A DNA stretch of 64,000 nt from SIG607 sp036307305 (GTDB taxonomy: Bacteria > Bacillota > Clostridia > Oscillospirales > Acutalibacteraceae): positions 1 to 64,000 of the forward strand of contig JAXJXV010000014.1 in the NCBI GenBank assembly GCA_036307305.1, read 5' to 3'. The notes beneath the pieces were generated by a model. That model was given only the letters and a program-made list of their open reading frames with translations. It ran no database searches and was not told where the DNA came from. Every line of letters begins with the position of its first letter. Within the stretch, counting starts at the first letter, position 1. Of this stretch, positions 7,882 to 17,338 are shown one piece after another. The position numbers and the translations under genes are program-made.

Positions 7882-10081
7882 CGTTCAAAATGAAATGCAA
7901 AGTCTTAAAGGCATTGTCAGAAAAATTACATATCAGAATGCGCAGAACGGATATACCGTTGCTCTGATTCAGTGCGATAATGAGGAAATTGTTATTGTAG
8001 GCACAATGCCTTTTATAAATGGCGGCGATGATATTGAGGTTGTGGGAAGCTACACAGTACACGCGGTGTACGGCAGACAGTTTAAGGTGGAAAGCGTACA
8101 GAAGAATATGCCGACTACTGCGGCTGCAATACTCAGATATTTGTCTACAGGCACAATAAAAGGCATAGGTCCTTCTACAGCGCGAAAGATTGTTGAAACC
8201 TTTGGGGAAGAAACTATGAACGTGCTGGAATCGTCACCGGAAGAACTTGCCCGTATTAAAGGAATTTCTGATGCTAAGGCGAGAGCTATTGGCGAAGAAT
8301 TCGTCAAACAGTTTGGTATAAGAGACGTTATGCTTTTACTATCCAGATTTAAAATTTCTTCTGAGGATGCAATAAAGGTTTACAGAGTTCTCGGAACCTC
8401 TTCTTTATCAAAAATAGAAGCTAATCCGTATGTGATTTGCGGTGAGAATATTGAACTTCCCTTTGAAAAGGCTGAGGATATAGCAAATTATTATAAAATC
8501 CCTGCAACCGACAGTATGCGCCTTTGCGCAGGAATTGAATATGTGCTGAGAAAAAATACGTATAACGGGCATACTTGTCTGCCCAGAGAAAAGCTTGAAG
8601 TGGTATCTGTAGAGCTTTTGGAAACCGAAAAGAAGCTTATTGACGATGCTATAGAACAGCTTATTGAAGCATTCAGGGTGCGAAGCGTTGTTATTGACGG
8701 CAAAGAATATATTTCCTTGCCTGAATACTATCTGGCTGAGGAATACATTTCTGCAAGACTTGCAGTTGTAAGCAGGGAAAAACGCAAGTCAAATCTAAAT
8801 ATTAATGAAATCGCCCTTGTTGAACAGCAAATGGGGATTTGTCTTGACGATATACAAAAGGATGCCGTAATTAAAGCCTTTGAAAACGGCGTATTTATTC
8901 TTACAGGCGGTCCCGGTACGGGAAAGACCACAACCCTTAAAGCTATGATTGAAATTTTCAAATACAGGGGTATGAATATTGAACTTGCCGCGCCTACGGG
9001 CAGGGCGGCTAAGCGTATGAGTGAGCTTACGGGCTACGATGCAAAAACTATTCACAGACTCCTTGAGGTTGAGTGGAGTGATGAGGGTGAGCATAAATTC
9101 TCTAGAAATCAGAATAACCCTCTTGACTGCGACGTTGTGATTGTTGACGAGGTTTCTATGATAGATACCTTGCTTTTTGAAAATTTACTCCGCGCTTTGC
9201 GTCTTTCATGCAGAATTATTCTTGTTGGAGATACCGACCAGTTACCCAGTGTATCTGCGGGTAACGTTCTCGGTGATTTGATAGACAGTAATTCTTTTGA
9301 AACGGTAACGCTGAAAAAGGTTTTCAGACAGGCGCAAAGCAGTGCTATTATCCGCACTGCCCACGCCATTGTGGACGGGGCTGAACCTGACCTGTCGGTT
9401 AGGGATTCCGATTTCTTTTTTATGCGGAGAAACAGCGCTGAGGAAACGCTTGAAACGGTTTTGTCCCTTTGTTGTCAAAGACTAAGCGCTGCTTACGGTT
9501 TTGACTGTCTTACGGATATACAGGTGCTTTGTCCGTCAAGAAAAATGACTCTTGGAACGTTGAATCTTAATAACGTGCTTCAGGGTCAACTGAATCCTAA
9601 AAACAAAAAATCTCCCGAACTTTTCTTCAAAGGTGTTTGTCTTCGCGAAAAAGATAAGGTTATGCAGATTAAAAACAATTATGAAATAGTCTGGATAAGG
9701 GATAACGGTGAAGAGGGGACAGGCGTATTTAACGGTGATATCGGTTTTGTGGAAAAAATTAATCTTCGCGAAGGTACCGTACTGATAAGGTATGAGGATA
9801 AAACCGTAACCTATTCTTCTGAGGATTTATCTCAGATAGAACTTGCCTACGCTATTACCGTACATAAAAGTCAGGGAAGTGAATTCGAGTGTGTGGTTCT
9901 GCCTCTTTACGACGTTCCTACGCGTCTTAAATACAGAAATCTTTTATATACTGCCGTTACAAGAGCAAAAAAACTGCTTGTTTGCATAGGTAAAAACGAA
10001 GTGTTTTACGCTATGGCTGGAAATGACAGAAAAACGCTCAGATACACACTGCTAAGGGATTTTATCACGGGTAAATTTTAG
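7874..10081 (+). CDS. recD2: RecD-like helicase (RecD2 family)
   Basis: This SF1B DNA helicase of about 735 residues translocates 5'-3'. An N-terminal OB-like and tandem helix-hairpin-helix region (GIGPSTARKIVETFGE, then RIKGISDAKARAIGE) precedes the motor. The Walker A motif GGPGTGKTT is near residue 345, Walker B is VVIVDEVSM, the GD-Q-L-P motif is present, and the C-terminal VHKSQGSEF motif is intact. RecD2 acts in DNA repair and replication-fork maintenance without RecBC. I choose GTG 7874 because GGAGGAG (7863-7869) is spaced correctly; the upstream ATG of the frame has no ribosome site. Confidence 0.92.
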   Translation: MADVQNEMQSLKGIVRKITYQNAQNGYTVALIQCDNEEIVIVGTMPFINGGDDIEVVGSYTVHAVYGRQFKVESVQKNMPTTAAAILRYLSTGTIKGIGPSTARKIVETFGEETMNVLESSPEELARIKGISDAKARAIGEEFVKQFGIRDVMLLLSRFKISSEDAIKVYRVLGTSSLSKIEANPYVICGENIELPFEKAEDIANYYKIPATDSMRLCAGIEYVLRKNTYNGHTCLPREKLEVVSVELLETEKKLIDDAIEQLIEAFRVRSVVIDGKEYISLPEYYLAEEYISARLAVVSREKRKSNLNINEIALVEQQMGICLDDIQKDAVIKAFENGVFILTGGPGTGKTTTLKAMIEIFKYRGMNIELAAPTGRAAKRMSELTGYDAKTIHRLLEVEWSDEGEHKFSRNQNNPLDCDVVIVDEVSMIDTLLFENLLRALRLSCRIILVGDTDQLPSVSAGNVLGDLIDSNSFETVTLKKVFRQAQSSAIIRTAHAIVDGAEPDLSVRDSDFFFMRRNSAEETLETVLSLCCQRLSAAYGFDCLTDIQVLCPSRKMTLGTLNLNNVLQGQLNPKNKKSPELFFKGVCLREKDKVMQIKNNYEIVWIRDNGEEGTGVFNGDIGFVEKINLREGTVLIRYEDKTVTYSSEDLSQIELAYAITVHKSQGSEFECVVLPLYDVPTRLKYRNLLYTAVTRAKKLLVCIGKNEVFYAMAGNDRKTLRYTLLRDFITGKF

Positions 10082-10083
10082 TT

Positions 10084-10779
10084 ATGAAAAAAGTGTTGAA
10101 CTGCTTTGCGGATTTCTTTTTTATTTCCCACTGTTCGTACTGCGGCTGCGGTGTGGAAAAGGGCGGTCTTATCTGTAAGGATTGCGCTAAAAGTCTTGAA
10201 AAGACGGAAAAGAAATTATGTATTAAATGCTCTCTGCCTAAAAAGAAGTGTATGTGCGGAAATTACGTGTATCATTTTTCCCGCTGTACAGCGCCTTTTT
10301 ATAATAAGGGAATAGCTCAGAAAGGTTTTTATAAATTTAAATTTTACTCGGCAAAAGAACTAAGCTTAATATATGCAGATGCTATGTGTCAAAGGGTAAG
10401 AAATGATTATTTTGATATACCATTCAGCAAAATCACCTTTGTTCCTACAGGCTTTTCCAGACAAATAAAGAGAGGATATGACCAATCCAGAGTTCTTGCA
10501 GAGTATATTTCAAACGAGCTTAATATTCCGCTTGTGGAAGGTGTGCTGAAAAGAACGCTGTTTTCGAGAACACAGCATAAGCGGGTGGGTATTCATAAAA
10601 GATTCAGTAATGCATATCGCAATTATTATGCAAAGGGAAGTATAGAGGGCAACGTGCTTCTTGTTGACGATATAAAGACAACGGGCGCTTCTCTTGACGC
10701 CTGTTCCCGTCAGTTACTTTATGCAGGTGCGGATGAGGTATTTTGCATTACTGCTCTCGTTACCGATAAAAAGAGTTGA
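10084..10779 (+). CDS. comF: ComF family protein (phosphoribosyltransferase fold)
   Basis: This 231-residue protein has an N-terminal zinc-ribbon region with CSYCGCG and CKDC plus CIKC and CMCG pairs, then a phosphoribosyltransferase domain with the PRPP-binding loop VLLVDDIKTTGAS. The family includes ComFC, needed for DNA uptake during natural transformation, though the enzymatic reaction is unclear. It begins 2 bp after recD2. Together with dprA at 14.0 kb it hints at DNA-uptake capacity, but no transport genes are in this window. Confidence 0.88.
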   Translation: MKKVLNCFADFFFISHCSYCGCGVEKGGLICKDCAKSLEKTEKKLCIKCSLPKKKCMCGNYVYHFSRCTAPFYNKGIAQKGFYKFKFYSAKELSLIYADAMCQRVRNDYFDIPFSKITFVPTGFSRQIKRGYDQSRVLAEYISNELNIPLVEGVLKRTLFSRTQHKRVGIHKRFSNAYRNYYAKGSIEGNVLLVDDIKTTGASLDACSRQLLYAGADEVFCITALVTDKKS

Positions 10780-10804
10780 AAAATTATAAATGTTTGGATA
10801 TAAT
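10776..10804 (+). promoter_or_regulatory. Promoter for the MreB-like gene
   Basis: TTGAAA (10776-10781), 17-bp spacer, TATAAT (10799-10804), with GGAGGTG just ahead of the ATG at 10835. The -35 overlaps the comF stop codon. Confidence 0.65.
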
Positions 10805-10834
10805 TATTTAAGAGAATAAATAGGAGGTGCTTTA

Positions 10835-11857
10835 ATGACCGGTGATATCGGTATAGATTTAGGTTCGTCAAAAACCGTTATATTTTCTGATTCGGGAATT
10901 GTTATTGCTCAGCCAAGCGTTGTAACGGTTGATGCAGAAACCTATGCGACTGTCTATTTTGGTGAAAAGGCTAAACAGACTATGGGCAGAACTCCTGATA
11001 CTCTTGAATGTGTTCGACCTATTGAGCATGGTCTTATAGCTGACTACGATATAGCGGAGGCTATGCTTAAAAATTATATGGACGCGGCTTTTGGAAATAA
11101 GGTCATTCGTCCTAAGGTAATGGCTACTCTTCCAACGGGACTTACAGAGCTTCAGCATCACTCTCTGGCTAACGTTGTACAGGCGGGTGGAGGAAGAAGT
11201 GTAAACGTTGTAGAAGCGCCCATTGCTATTGCCATAGGTCTTGGTCTTGATTTCAGTGAGCCTTCGGGTAATCTTGTTGTTGATATAGGCGCGGGTACTA
11301 CCGATATTGCGGTGCTGTCACTGGGCGGTATCGTTTCCTGTGATTCCTTTAAAACCGCTTCCTTTGATTTCGACGATATAATAATTAATCACGTGAGAAG
11401 AAAACGCAATATCGCTATAGGAAATCTTACTGCCGAAAACATTAAAATTCAGATAGGCAGCGTATCGAAGCGTCCCGTTGAGGTTACAGCCATAGCAAAG
11501 GGAAGAAACCTGTTCAGCGGTCTGCCTGAGGCTTTTGAAATAACCTCTGGGGAAATTTATGCAAAGCTTAACGAATGTGCCGTCACTATATGCAATGCAA
11601 TACGTAAGGTGCTTTCGGTAACCGAGCCTGACCTTGTTGCCGACATTAAGCAGAAAGGTCTGCATCTTGTTGGCGGCGGTTCCAAAATGTTTGGTATGGC
11701 AGAGCTTATATCGGAGTATATCGGTATAGAGGTTATTACCTACGACGAGCCTGAGCTTAGTCTTGTAAAGGGCGCTACGGTTGCTCTGTCAAAGCCTGAA
11801 CTGCTTAAAAACATTAATTATCAGGCCCGTTCCTTAAAGGAACTTGAAATAAAATAA
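10835..11857 (+). CDS. MreB/Mbl-like actin
   Basis: This 340-residue actin-fold ATPase has all phosphate and adenosine segments: IGIDLGSSKT (phosphate 1), VDIGAGTTDIAVLS (phosphate 2) and LVGGGSKMFGM (adenosine loop), plus RTPDTLECVRPIEHGLIADYD, typical of MreB. Such filaments guide lateral wall synthesis in rod-shaped cells. Compared with standard MreB (DLGTANT, then a GGDEMD segment) the sequence is divergent: DLGSSKT, and ASFDFDD in place of GGDEMD. It is monocistronic with its own promoter and has no mreC/mreD neighbours. It could be a secondary Mbl/MreBH-type paralogue. Confidence 0.85.
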   Translation: MTGDIGIDLGSSKTVIFSDSGIVIAQPSVVTVDAETYATVYFGEKAKQTMGRTPDTLECVRPIEHGLIADYDIAEAMLKNYMDAAFGNKVIRPKVMATLPTGLTELQHHSLANVVQAGGGRSVNVVEAPIAIAIGLGLDFSEPSGNLVVDIGAGTTDIAVLSLGGIVSCDSFKTASFDFDDIIINHVRRKRNIAIGNLTAENIKIQIGSVSKRPVEVTAIAKGRNLFSGLPEAFEITSGEIYAKLNECAVTICNAIRKVLSVTEPDLVADIKQKGLHLVGGGSKMFGMAELISEYIGIEVITYDEPELSLVKGATVALSKPELLKNINYQARSLKELEIK

Positions 11858-11865
11858 AAAAACAC

Positions 11866-11894
11866 TTGACACACAGGGTGGTCTGTGGTACAAT
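11866..11894 (+). promoter_or_regulatory. Strong promoter of the infC-rpmI-rplT operon
   Basis: Consensus TTGACA (11866-11871), 17-bp spacer, TACAAT (11889-11894), giving a leader of about 145 nt. Confidence 0.85.
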
Positions 11895-11899
11895 AGGGC

Positions 11900-12045
11900 G
11901 GTAAAAAGAAGAACTTTCCGTTCTCACCCCGAGGTTTAATGTCTGAAAGGGTCATCAAACTTTTCTGAAATTATAGTTAATTTCGGTTGTTTTTTGGTGC
12001 GTGAACGGATTTCGTTCACGCTTTTGTTTTATTTTGGAGGTGCGT
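11900..12045 (+). promoter_or_regulatory. infC operon leader with attenuator hairpin
   Basis: The transcribed leader ends in a perfect 9-bp hairpin, GCGTGAACG (11999-12007) with CGTTCACGC (12013-12021), followed by a T-rich run to 12035. It stands immediately before the infC Shine-Dalgarno GGAGG (12036-12040). This is terminator-like attenuation. Firmicute infC-rpmI-rplT operons are known to be controlled through the leader by ribosomal protein L20, so L20-dependent termination is the likely logic; I have not folded the L20-binding part. Confidence 0.7.
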
Positions 12046-12570
12046 ATTATCAGCAGTAAACAAGAGGTTGCCATTAACGAGGCAATACGGTTTAAAGAAG
12101 TTCGTGTAATTGATACCGACGGAAGTCAGCTTGGAATTCTTCCTATTAAGGATGCGATTGCAGCGGCGTACGAGAAAGACCTTGACCTTGTCAATATTTC
12201 TCCTAATGCAAATCCGCCAGTATGTAAAATTATGGATTTCGGTAAATACCGTTTTGAACAGGCAAAACGCGAAAAGGAAGCTAAAAAGAACCAAAAAACC
12301 TTTGATATCAAAGAAGTTCGTTTGGGACTTTCTATTGATACCCACGATTTCGAAACAAAAGGAAATCAGGCAATCCGTTTCTTAAAGGGCGGCGACAAGG
12401 TAAAGGTGTCTATCCGTTTCCGCGGACGTGAACTGGGACATCCCGAAATCGGTCTGGAAACAATGGCAAGATTTGCTGATTATTGCGAGGAATTTGCAAC
12501 TGTTGAAAAACCTGCTAAAATGGAAGGCAGAAATATGCTTATGTTCCTTGCGCCAAAATCCGCTAAATAA
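12046..12570 (+). CDS. infC: Translation initiation factor IF-3 (ATT start)
   Basis: This 174-residue IF3 binds the 30S subunit and polices initiator tRNA and start codons. It has the N domain (NEAIRFKEVRVIDTDG), a lysine-rich linker (QAKREKEAKKNQK) and the C domain (RFRGRELGHPEIG). No ATG, GTG or TTG fits: the only canonical codon, GTG 12001, lies inside the attenuator stem. GGAGG (12036-12040) is 5 bases before ATT 12046, and the protein then reads ISSKQE, like Bacillus IF3 after its ATT-coded Met. A non-canonical AUU start on infC is a known device by which IF3 represses its own translation. Confidence 0.95.
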   Translation: MISSKQEVAINEAIRFKEVRVIDTDGSQLGILPIKDAIAAAYEKDLDLVNISPNANPPVCKIMDFGKYRFEQAKREKEAKKNQKTFDIKEVRLGLSIDTHDFETKGNQAIRFLKGGDKVKVSIRFRGRELGHPEIGLETMARFADYCEEFATVEKPAKMEGRNMLMFLAPKSAK

Positions 12571-12597
12571 GACAGAAAATAACAGGGAGGATTTATT

Positions 12598-12795
12598 ATG
12601 CCTAAAATCAAAACACACAGTGGTGCAAAAAAACGTTTTAAGCTTACCAAAACCGGTAAAGTAAAACGCGCTCATGCATTCAAGTCTCACATTCTTAACA
12701 AGAAAACTACTAAGCGTAAGAGAAATCTTCGCAAGACAGTTATTGCTGATGTAACAAATACAGCAACTGTTAAGAGATTAATTCCTTATAAATAA
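12598..12795 (+). CDS. rpmI: 50S ribosomal protein L35
   Basis: This 65-residue basic protein reads MPKIKTHSGAKKRFKLTKTG, the standard L35 beginning, and ends in the usual Arg/Lys-rich stretch. It is a component of the large ribosomal subunit. It lies between infC and rplT as in most bacteria, with an AGGGAGG ribosome site. Confidence 0.97.
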   Translation: MPKIKTHSGAKKRFKLTKTGKVKRAHAFKSHILNKKTTKRKRNLRKTVIADVTNTATVKRLIPYK

Positions 12796-12829
12796 GGAAA
12801 AGTAACGATATTAACGGAGGTTTCTACAA

Positions 12830-13189
12830 ATGGCTCGTGTTAAAGGTGCGTTAGCAACACGCAAAAGAAGAAAAAAGATTTTAAAACTTTCTAAGGGTTA
12901 TTTCGGAGCTAAGTCTAAGCTCTTCAAAACTGCTAAGGAAGCAGTTATGAAATCCGGCAACTACGCTTACGTTGGCCGTCGCCTTAAAAAGCGTGATTTC
13001 CGTCGTCTTTGGATTACCAGAATTTCTGCTGCTGCAAAAATCAATGGTATGAATTATTCTACTTTGATGAACGGACTCAAGATTGCAGGTGTTCAGATTA
13101 ACCGTAAAATGTTAGCTGATGTTGCAGTTAATGACCCTGAAGGCTTTGCTGCTATTGCAAAGCAGGCTAAAGAAGCTTTAGCTAAGTAA
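12830..13189 (+). CDS. rplT: 50S ribosomal protein L20
   Basis: This 119-residue protein begins MARVKGALATRKRRKKILKL, the L20 signature, and has normal length. It is needed early in 50S assembly, binding 23S rRNA. In Firmicutes it is also the autoregulator of this operon through the infC leader. It ends at a strong terminator. Confidence 0.97.
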   Translation: MARVKGALATRKRRKKILKLSKGYFGAKSKLFKTAKEAVMKSGNYAYVGRRLKKRDFRRLWITRISAAAKINGMNYSTLMNGLKIAGVQINRKMLADVAVNDPEGFAAIAKQAKEALAK

Positions 13190-13194
13190 TTCTA

Positions 13195-13226
13195 TCGCCC
13201 AAGTTATATCTTGGGCGAATTTTTTA
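13195..13226 (+). terminator. Intrinsic terminator of the infC operon
   Basis: TCGCCCAAG (13195-13203), loop TTATAT, CTTGGGCGA (13210-13218), then TTTTTT. Confidence 0.88.
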
Positions 13227-13249
13227 ATATTAAAGGGTAGGAAAAAAGT

Positions 13250-14026
13250 ATGTCTTTTACCGAAATTTCAAGTAAAGATAACGGGCGTATAAAACGTATG
13301 ATAAAGCTGCAGACCTCCTCAAGATGCAGAAGAGAAGAGGGTTGTTTCGTTATTGAAGGACTCAGAACGGTTGATGATGCCTGTGAAAATTCTATAAAGT
13401 TGCTTGAACTGTATTTTACATCTGCCGCCTATGAAAAACACCGTACCGAGCTTGAAAAATTCATAGCCTGTGCGGATTTTGTTGCGCAGATAAGTGAGTC
13501 GGTTGCTAAAAGTGTCTCTGATACTTTCACTCCTCAGGGGATATTTGCGGTTGCTCAGATGCCTGAAAAGTGCGAAGAGCTTGGTGGCAAGGGCAGATAC
13601 ATTGCTCTTGAAAACGTTCAGGACCCTGCAAATTTGGGCGCTGTTGCACGTACTGCAGAAGCTCTTGGTATCAGCGGTATAATACTTACGGAAGATTCAT
13701 GTGACCCTTACAGTCCTAAATCTCTACGTGCTTCTATGGGTACGCTTTTGAGATTACCCCTTATTTTTACCTCTGATATGGCGCAGTTTTTAAAGAAAAC
13801 CACAGCTTCAACCTATGCCTGTGTTGCTCACGGGGAGGCTGACAGAGTTGGAGATTTTTCCTTTAACTCTTTTAGCGTTGCCGTTATCGGCAATGAAGCC
13901 AACGGACTTACCGAAAAAACCGTTGCCGCCTGTGACAGAAGTATAACCATAGAAATGAAAGGCAGAGCAGAGTCTTTAAATGCTGCCGCTGCCGCCGCAA
14001 TTGTTATGTGGGAGATGGTAAAGTGA
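13250..14026 (+). CDS. SpoU/TrmH family RNA methyltransferase
   Basis: This 258-residue protein has an N-terminal substrate-binding domain (CFVIEGLRTVDDA) and a C-terminal SPOUT knot domain with the three SpoU motifs: NVQDPANLGAVARTAEALG, VAVIGNEANGLT and EMKGRAESLNAAAAAAIV. It should 2'-O-methylate a ribose in rRNA or tRNA using SAM. Placement directly after rplT is common for TsnR-like 23S rRNA methylases, but the target nucleotide cannot be read from sequence. Its stop overlaps the dprA start (GTGA). Confidence 0.88.
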   Translation: MSFTEISSKDNGRIKRMIKLQTSSRCRREEGCFVIEGLRTVDDACENSIKLLELYFTSAAYEKHRTELEKFIACADFVAQISESVAKSVSDTFTPQGIFAVAQMPEKCEELGGKGRYIALENVQDPANLGAVARTAEALGISGIILTEDSCDPYSPKSLRASMGTLLRLPLIFTSDMAQFLKKTTASTYACVAHGEADRVGDFSFNSFSVAVIGNEANGLTEKTVAACDRSITIEMKGRAESLNAAAAAAIVMWEMVK

Positions 14027-15231
14027 TTTATTGGATTTGGCTTCAACAGGCTTTAGGACATGGTAATAATAAGCTGAACGCTATCATTAATAAATTCTCT
14101 TCTGCCGAAAAGGTTTACTCAGCAGGAGATGAGGGAAGACGTCAGTCTTTAATATTTACCGAACGAGAACTACGGCTTATGTGTGATACTTCTCTTCAGA
14201 AAGCAAAGAGCATTTATGAAAAATGTGTCAGGGAGAATATTACTGTGGTTACTCCCGATATGTCCGTTTATCCAAAGCCGCTTAGAAATATACCTAATCC
14301 ACCCTTCGTTTTGTACGTAAAGGGTCGTCTTCCTGATTTTGATAACGTTCCTTGTATGTGTGTTGTAGGACCGCGAAAGGTTACGGAGTACGGATATAAA
14401 TGCGCCTACTCTATAAGCGGCAGATTGTGTAAGGCAGGTTTTATAATTGTCAGTGGCGGAGCTATGGGAAGCGATGCCGCCGCCCATCAGGGCGCTCTTC
14501 TTAACGGAGGAATAACCGTTGCTATTCTCGCTAACGGTTTTGGTGATAATTATCTTGTACAAAACGAAGAACTCAGAAACGAAATAATGAAAAAGGGATG
14601 TCTGATTACGGAATACCCTCCTGAAACTAAGGTTAACAGAGGCGTTTTTCAGCAGCGTAACAGAATTATGTCAGGGCTTTCTATGGGTGTTGTAATAGTT
14701 GAAGCGGCTGAGAAAAGCGGAACCCTAATTACAGCAAGACACGCTGTAGAGCAAAACCGTGACGTATTCGTCATTCCAGGCAATCCTTCCCTTGAGCAGT
14801 ATAAAGGCTCGAATAAACTTCTTCGTGACGGCGCTAAGCCTCTTACCGAAATAAACGATATACTGGGTGAATATAAAACTGTACTGGGCGATAAAATAGA
14901 TGCAGAGAGAGCAGTGCAGACGCCTCTTGCAAAAATGGTTAAATATGCGCCTGTTAAGGCAACCGCGCACAAGGACCAACCGCCAAAAATCGAGAAAAAA
15001 GCACCCTCTGAAACCGAGGAAATTAAAAAAATTAAAAAAATATTGCCCGAAACCCTTTCCAAAAACGCAAAAATAATATATAATCAATTAGATAAGCAAA
15101 TTTTTACATGTGATGATTTGCTCAGTCCTACTATGAATTCAAGTAGTATACTGTCGGCCTTGGGTGAGCTTGAGCTGTTAGGCTTTATAAAAACTTTGCC
15201 CGGCGGACGCTATACTTTAAGCAAACGCTAA
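14023..15231 (+). CDS. dprA: DNA-processing protein DprA
   Basis: This protein of about 402 residues has an N-terminal SAM-like region, a Rossmann-type DprA core (CVVGPRKVTEYG, SGGAMGSDAAAHQGAL, QQRNRIMSGLS, EKSGTLITARHA) and a C-terminal winged-helix-like DprA domain (residues about 340-400). DprA loads RecA on incoming single-stranded DNA during transformation, and is also kept in many species not known to be competent. I start it at GTG 14023, overlapping the previous stop by 4 bp and behind GTGGGAG. The gene order dprA-topA-trmFO is typical of Firmicutes. Confidence 0.93.
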   Translation: MIYWIWLQQALGHGNNKLNAIINKFSSAEKVYSAGDEGRRQSLIFTERELRLMCDTSLQKAKSIYEKCVRENITVVTPDMSVYPKPLRNIPNPPFVLYVKGRLPDFDNVPCMCVVGPRKVTEYGYKCAYSISGRLCKAGFIIVSGGAMGSDAAAHQGALLNGGITVAILANGFGDNYLVQNEELRNEIMKKGCLITEYPPETKVNRGVFQQRNRIMSGLSMGVVIVEAAEKSGTLITARHAVEQNRDVFVIPGNPSLEQYKGSNKLLRDGAKPLTEINDILGEYKTVLGDKIDAERAVQTPLAKMVKYAPVKATAHKDQPPKIEKKAPSETEEIKKIKKILPETLSKNAKIIYNQLDKQIFTCDDLLSPTMNSSSILSALGELELLGFIKTLPGGRYTLSKR

Positions 15232-15247
15232 TATAAGGAGATTGAAA

Positions 15248-17338
15248 ATGTCTAAGCTTGTTATTATAGAGTCACCCGGTAAACTTAAAAGTATTCAGAA
15301 GTATCTTGGAAACGATTATAAAGTAATGGCTTCCGTAGGTCACGTAAGAGACCTTCCTAAGTCTAAAATGGGTGTTGATATAGAAAACGGTTATACTCCT
15401 CAGTATATTGAGATGAGTGATAAAAAAGATGTAATTAAAAAGCTGAGAGAAGCTGCTGCAAACAGCGAAAAGGTTTATCTTGCAACCGACCCTGATCGTG
15501 AGGGTGAGGCTATTTCGTGGCATCTTGCTCAAATTCTTGCTCTGGATATGAAATCTCCTCTTCGCGTCTGCTTTAACGAGATTACCAAAAACGGCGTTGA
15601 AACAGGTATGAAAAGTCCCAGAGAAATAGATTTGAATCTTGTTGATGCTCAACAGGCAAGACGAGTGCTTGACAGAATTGTTGGCTATAAGCTTAGTCCT
15701 TTTCTGTGGAAAAAGGTTAAACGCGGTTTGTCTGCAGGACGAGTGCAGTCTGTTGCTTTAAAGCTTGTGGTTGACAGGGAGAGAGAAATCGAAGGCTTCG
15801 TGCCTGAAGAATACTGGACCATTGATGCAAAGCTGTTTAAACAGAGAAATTTTATTGCAAAGTTTTACGGAAATGCACAGGGCGAAAAAATTGCTATCTC
15901 AGATGAAGAACAGGCAAACAAAATCGTAGCCGCTTCTGAGAACGAAAGCTTTGTCGTTGATTCCATCAAAAAAGGTGTCAGAAAGAAACAGCCGTTGCCT
16001 CCTTTTATTACCTCTACTTTACAGCAGGAAGCCGCAAGAAGACTCAACTTTACAGGTCTTCGCACTATGCGTATTGCTCAGCAGCTTTATGAGGGTATTG
16101 AAATTGAAGGCGTTGGAAGCACCGGTCTTATAACCTATATGCGAACCGACTCTCTGCGTGTTTCTGCAGAAGCTTCCTTTGCGGCTCAGAAATATATCGG
16201 CACAGCGTACGGTGAAAAATACGTGCCTAAAAAACCTAGAGTATATAAATCTAAGGGTAACGCTCAGGATGCTCACGAAGCAATCAGACCTACAATTATC
16301 GAGCTTACTCCCGAAAAGGCTAAGGCTTCTCTTACTGCCGAGCAGTATAAGCTTTATAAGCTTATCTGGGAACGCTTTATTGCTTCACAGATGGAGAACT
16401 GCTTACAGGATACCGTTTCGGTTGATATAATTGCAGGGGACTATCTGTATAAGGCAAGTGGTTATACCGTTAAATTCGACGGTTTTACCGTTGTTTATGA
16501 TGAAAAAGAAGCCGATGATGAGGGAGAGGTTTCTCTGCCTGAGCTTGTCTGCGGCGAAGCTGTTAAATGCAAGGGTGTTACACCTTATCAGCATTTCACT
16601 CAACCACCTGCAAGGTATAACGAATCTACTCTTACGAAGGCTCTTGAAGAAAACGGCATAGGCAGACCTTCAACCTATGCGCCTATAATTTCAAACATCG
16701 TACAGAGAGATTATATAGAAAAAGAAAAGAAATCCTTTAAGCCTACGAAACTGGGTATGATAGTAACAGACATCATAGCTGAGTATTTCAAAAAAATCGT
16801 TGACGTCAAGTTTACTGCGGGTATGGAGCAGAATCTTGATAAAATAGACGAGGGTAAGCTTTCATGGGTGGAAACGGTTGACCGTTTCTATAAGGATTTT
16901 GCAGGTACTCTTAAAAAAGCCGAGGAATCAATGAACGGGGTTAAGGTTAAGGTGCCTGATGAGGAAACAGAGGAAATCTGTGAGAACTGCGGAAGAAAAA
17001 TGGTTATTAAATCTGGACGCTTCGGTAAATTCCTTGCCTGTCCTGCATATCCGCAGTGTAAGAATACAAAGCCTTTGCCTGAGGAAAAAATCACACAGCC
17101 CTGTCCTAAATGCGGCGGTGAGCTTATAAAAAGAATTGCGAAAAAAACAGGCAAGAAATTCTATGGCTGTTCACAGTTCCCTAAATGTGATTTCGCAGCT
17201 CCGGGTCTTCCAAGCGGAGAAACCTGTAGTGAGTGCGGCTCCTATATACTTATAGGCGCAAGGGGAAGAAAATTCTGTATGAATGCGCAGTGTTCTACAA
17301 GAACTGCAAAGAAAAAGGCTGATAAAAATGAAAACTAA
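15248..17338 (+). CDS. topA: DNA topoisomerase I
   Basis: This type IA topoisomerase of about 696 residues relaxes negative supercoils. It has a TOPRIM domain (KLVIIESPGK at the start and ATDPDREGEAISWH), an active-site Tyr297 in TYMRTDSLR, and three C-terminal zinc-ribbon modules (CENCGRK..CPAYPQC, CPKCGGE..CSQFPKC, CSECGS..CMNAQC), the last slightly degenerate. I start at ATG 15248 because AAGGAG (15235-15240) is 7 bases upstream; the in-frame TTG 15242 is too close. Confidence 0.96.
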   Translation: MSKLVIIESPGKLKSIQKYLGNDYKVMASVGHVRDLPKSKMGVDIENGYTPQYIEMSDKKDVIKKLREAAANSEKVYLATDPDREGEAISWHLAQILALDMKSPLRVCFNEITKNGVETGMKSPREIDLNLVDAQQARRVLDRIVGYKLSPFLWKKVKRGLSAGRVQSVALKLVVDREREIEGFVPEEYWTIDAKLFKQRNFIAKFYGNAQGEKIAISDEEQANKIVAASENESFVVDSIKKGVRKKQPLPPFITSTLQQEAARRLNFTGLRTMRIAQQLYEGIEIEGVGSTGLITYMRTDSLRVSAEASFAAQKYIGTAYGEKYVPKKPRVYKSKGNAQDAHEAIRPTIIELTPEKAKASLTAEQYKLYKLIWERFIASQMENCLQDTVSVDIIAGDYLYKASGYTVKFDGFTVVYDEKEADDEGEVSLPELVCGEAVKCKGVTPYQHFTQPPARYNESTLTKALEENGIGRPSTYAPIISNIVQRDYIEKEKKSFKPTKLGMIVTDIIAEYFKKIVDVKFTAGMEQNLDKIDEGKLSWVETVDRFYKDFAGTLKKAEESMNGVKVKVPDEETEEICENCGRKMVIKSGRFGKFLACPAYPQCKNTKPLPEEKITQPCPKCGGELIKRIAKKTGKKFYGCSQFPKCDFAAPGLPSGETCSECGSYILIGARGRKFCMNAQCSTRTAKKKADKNEN

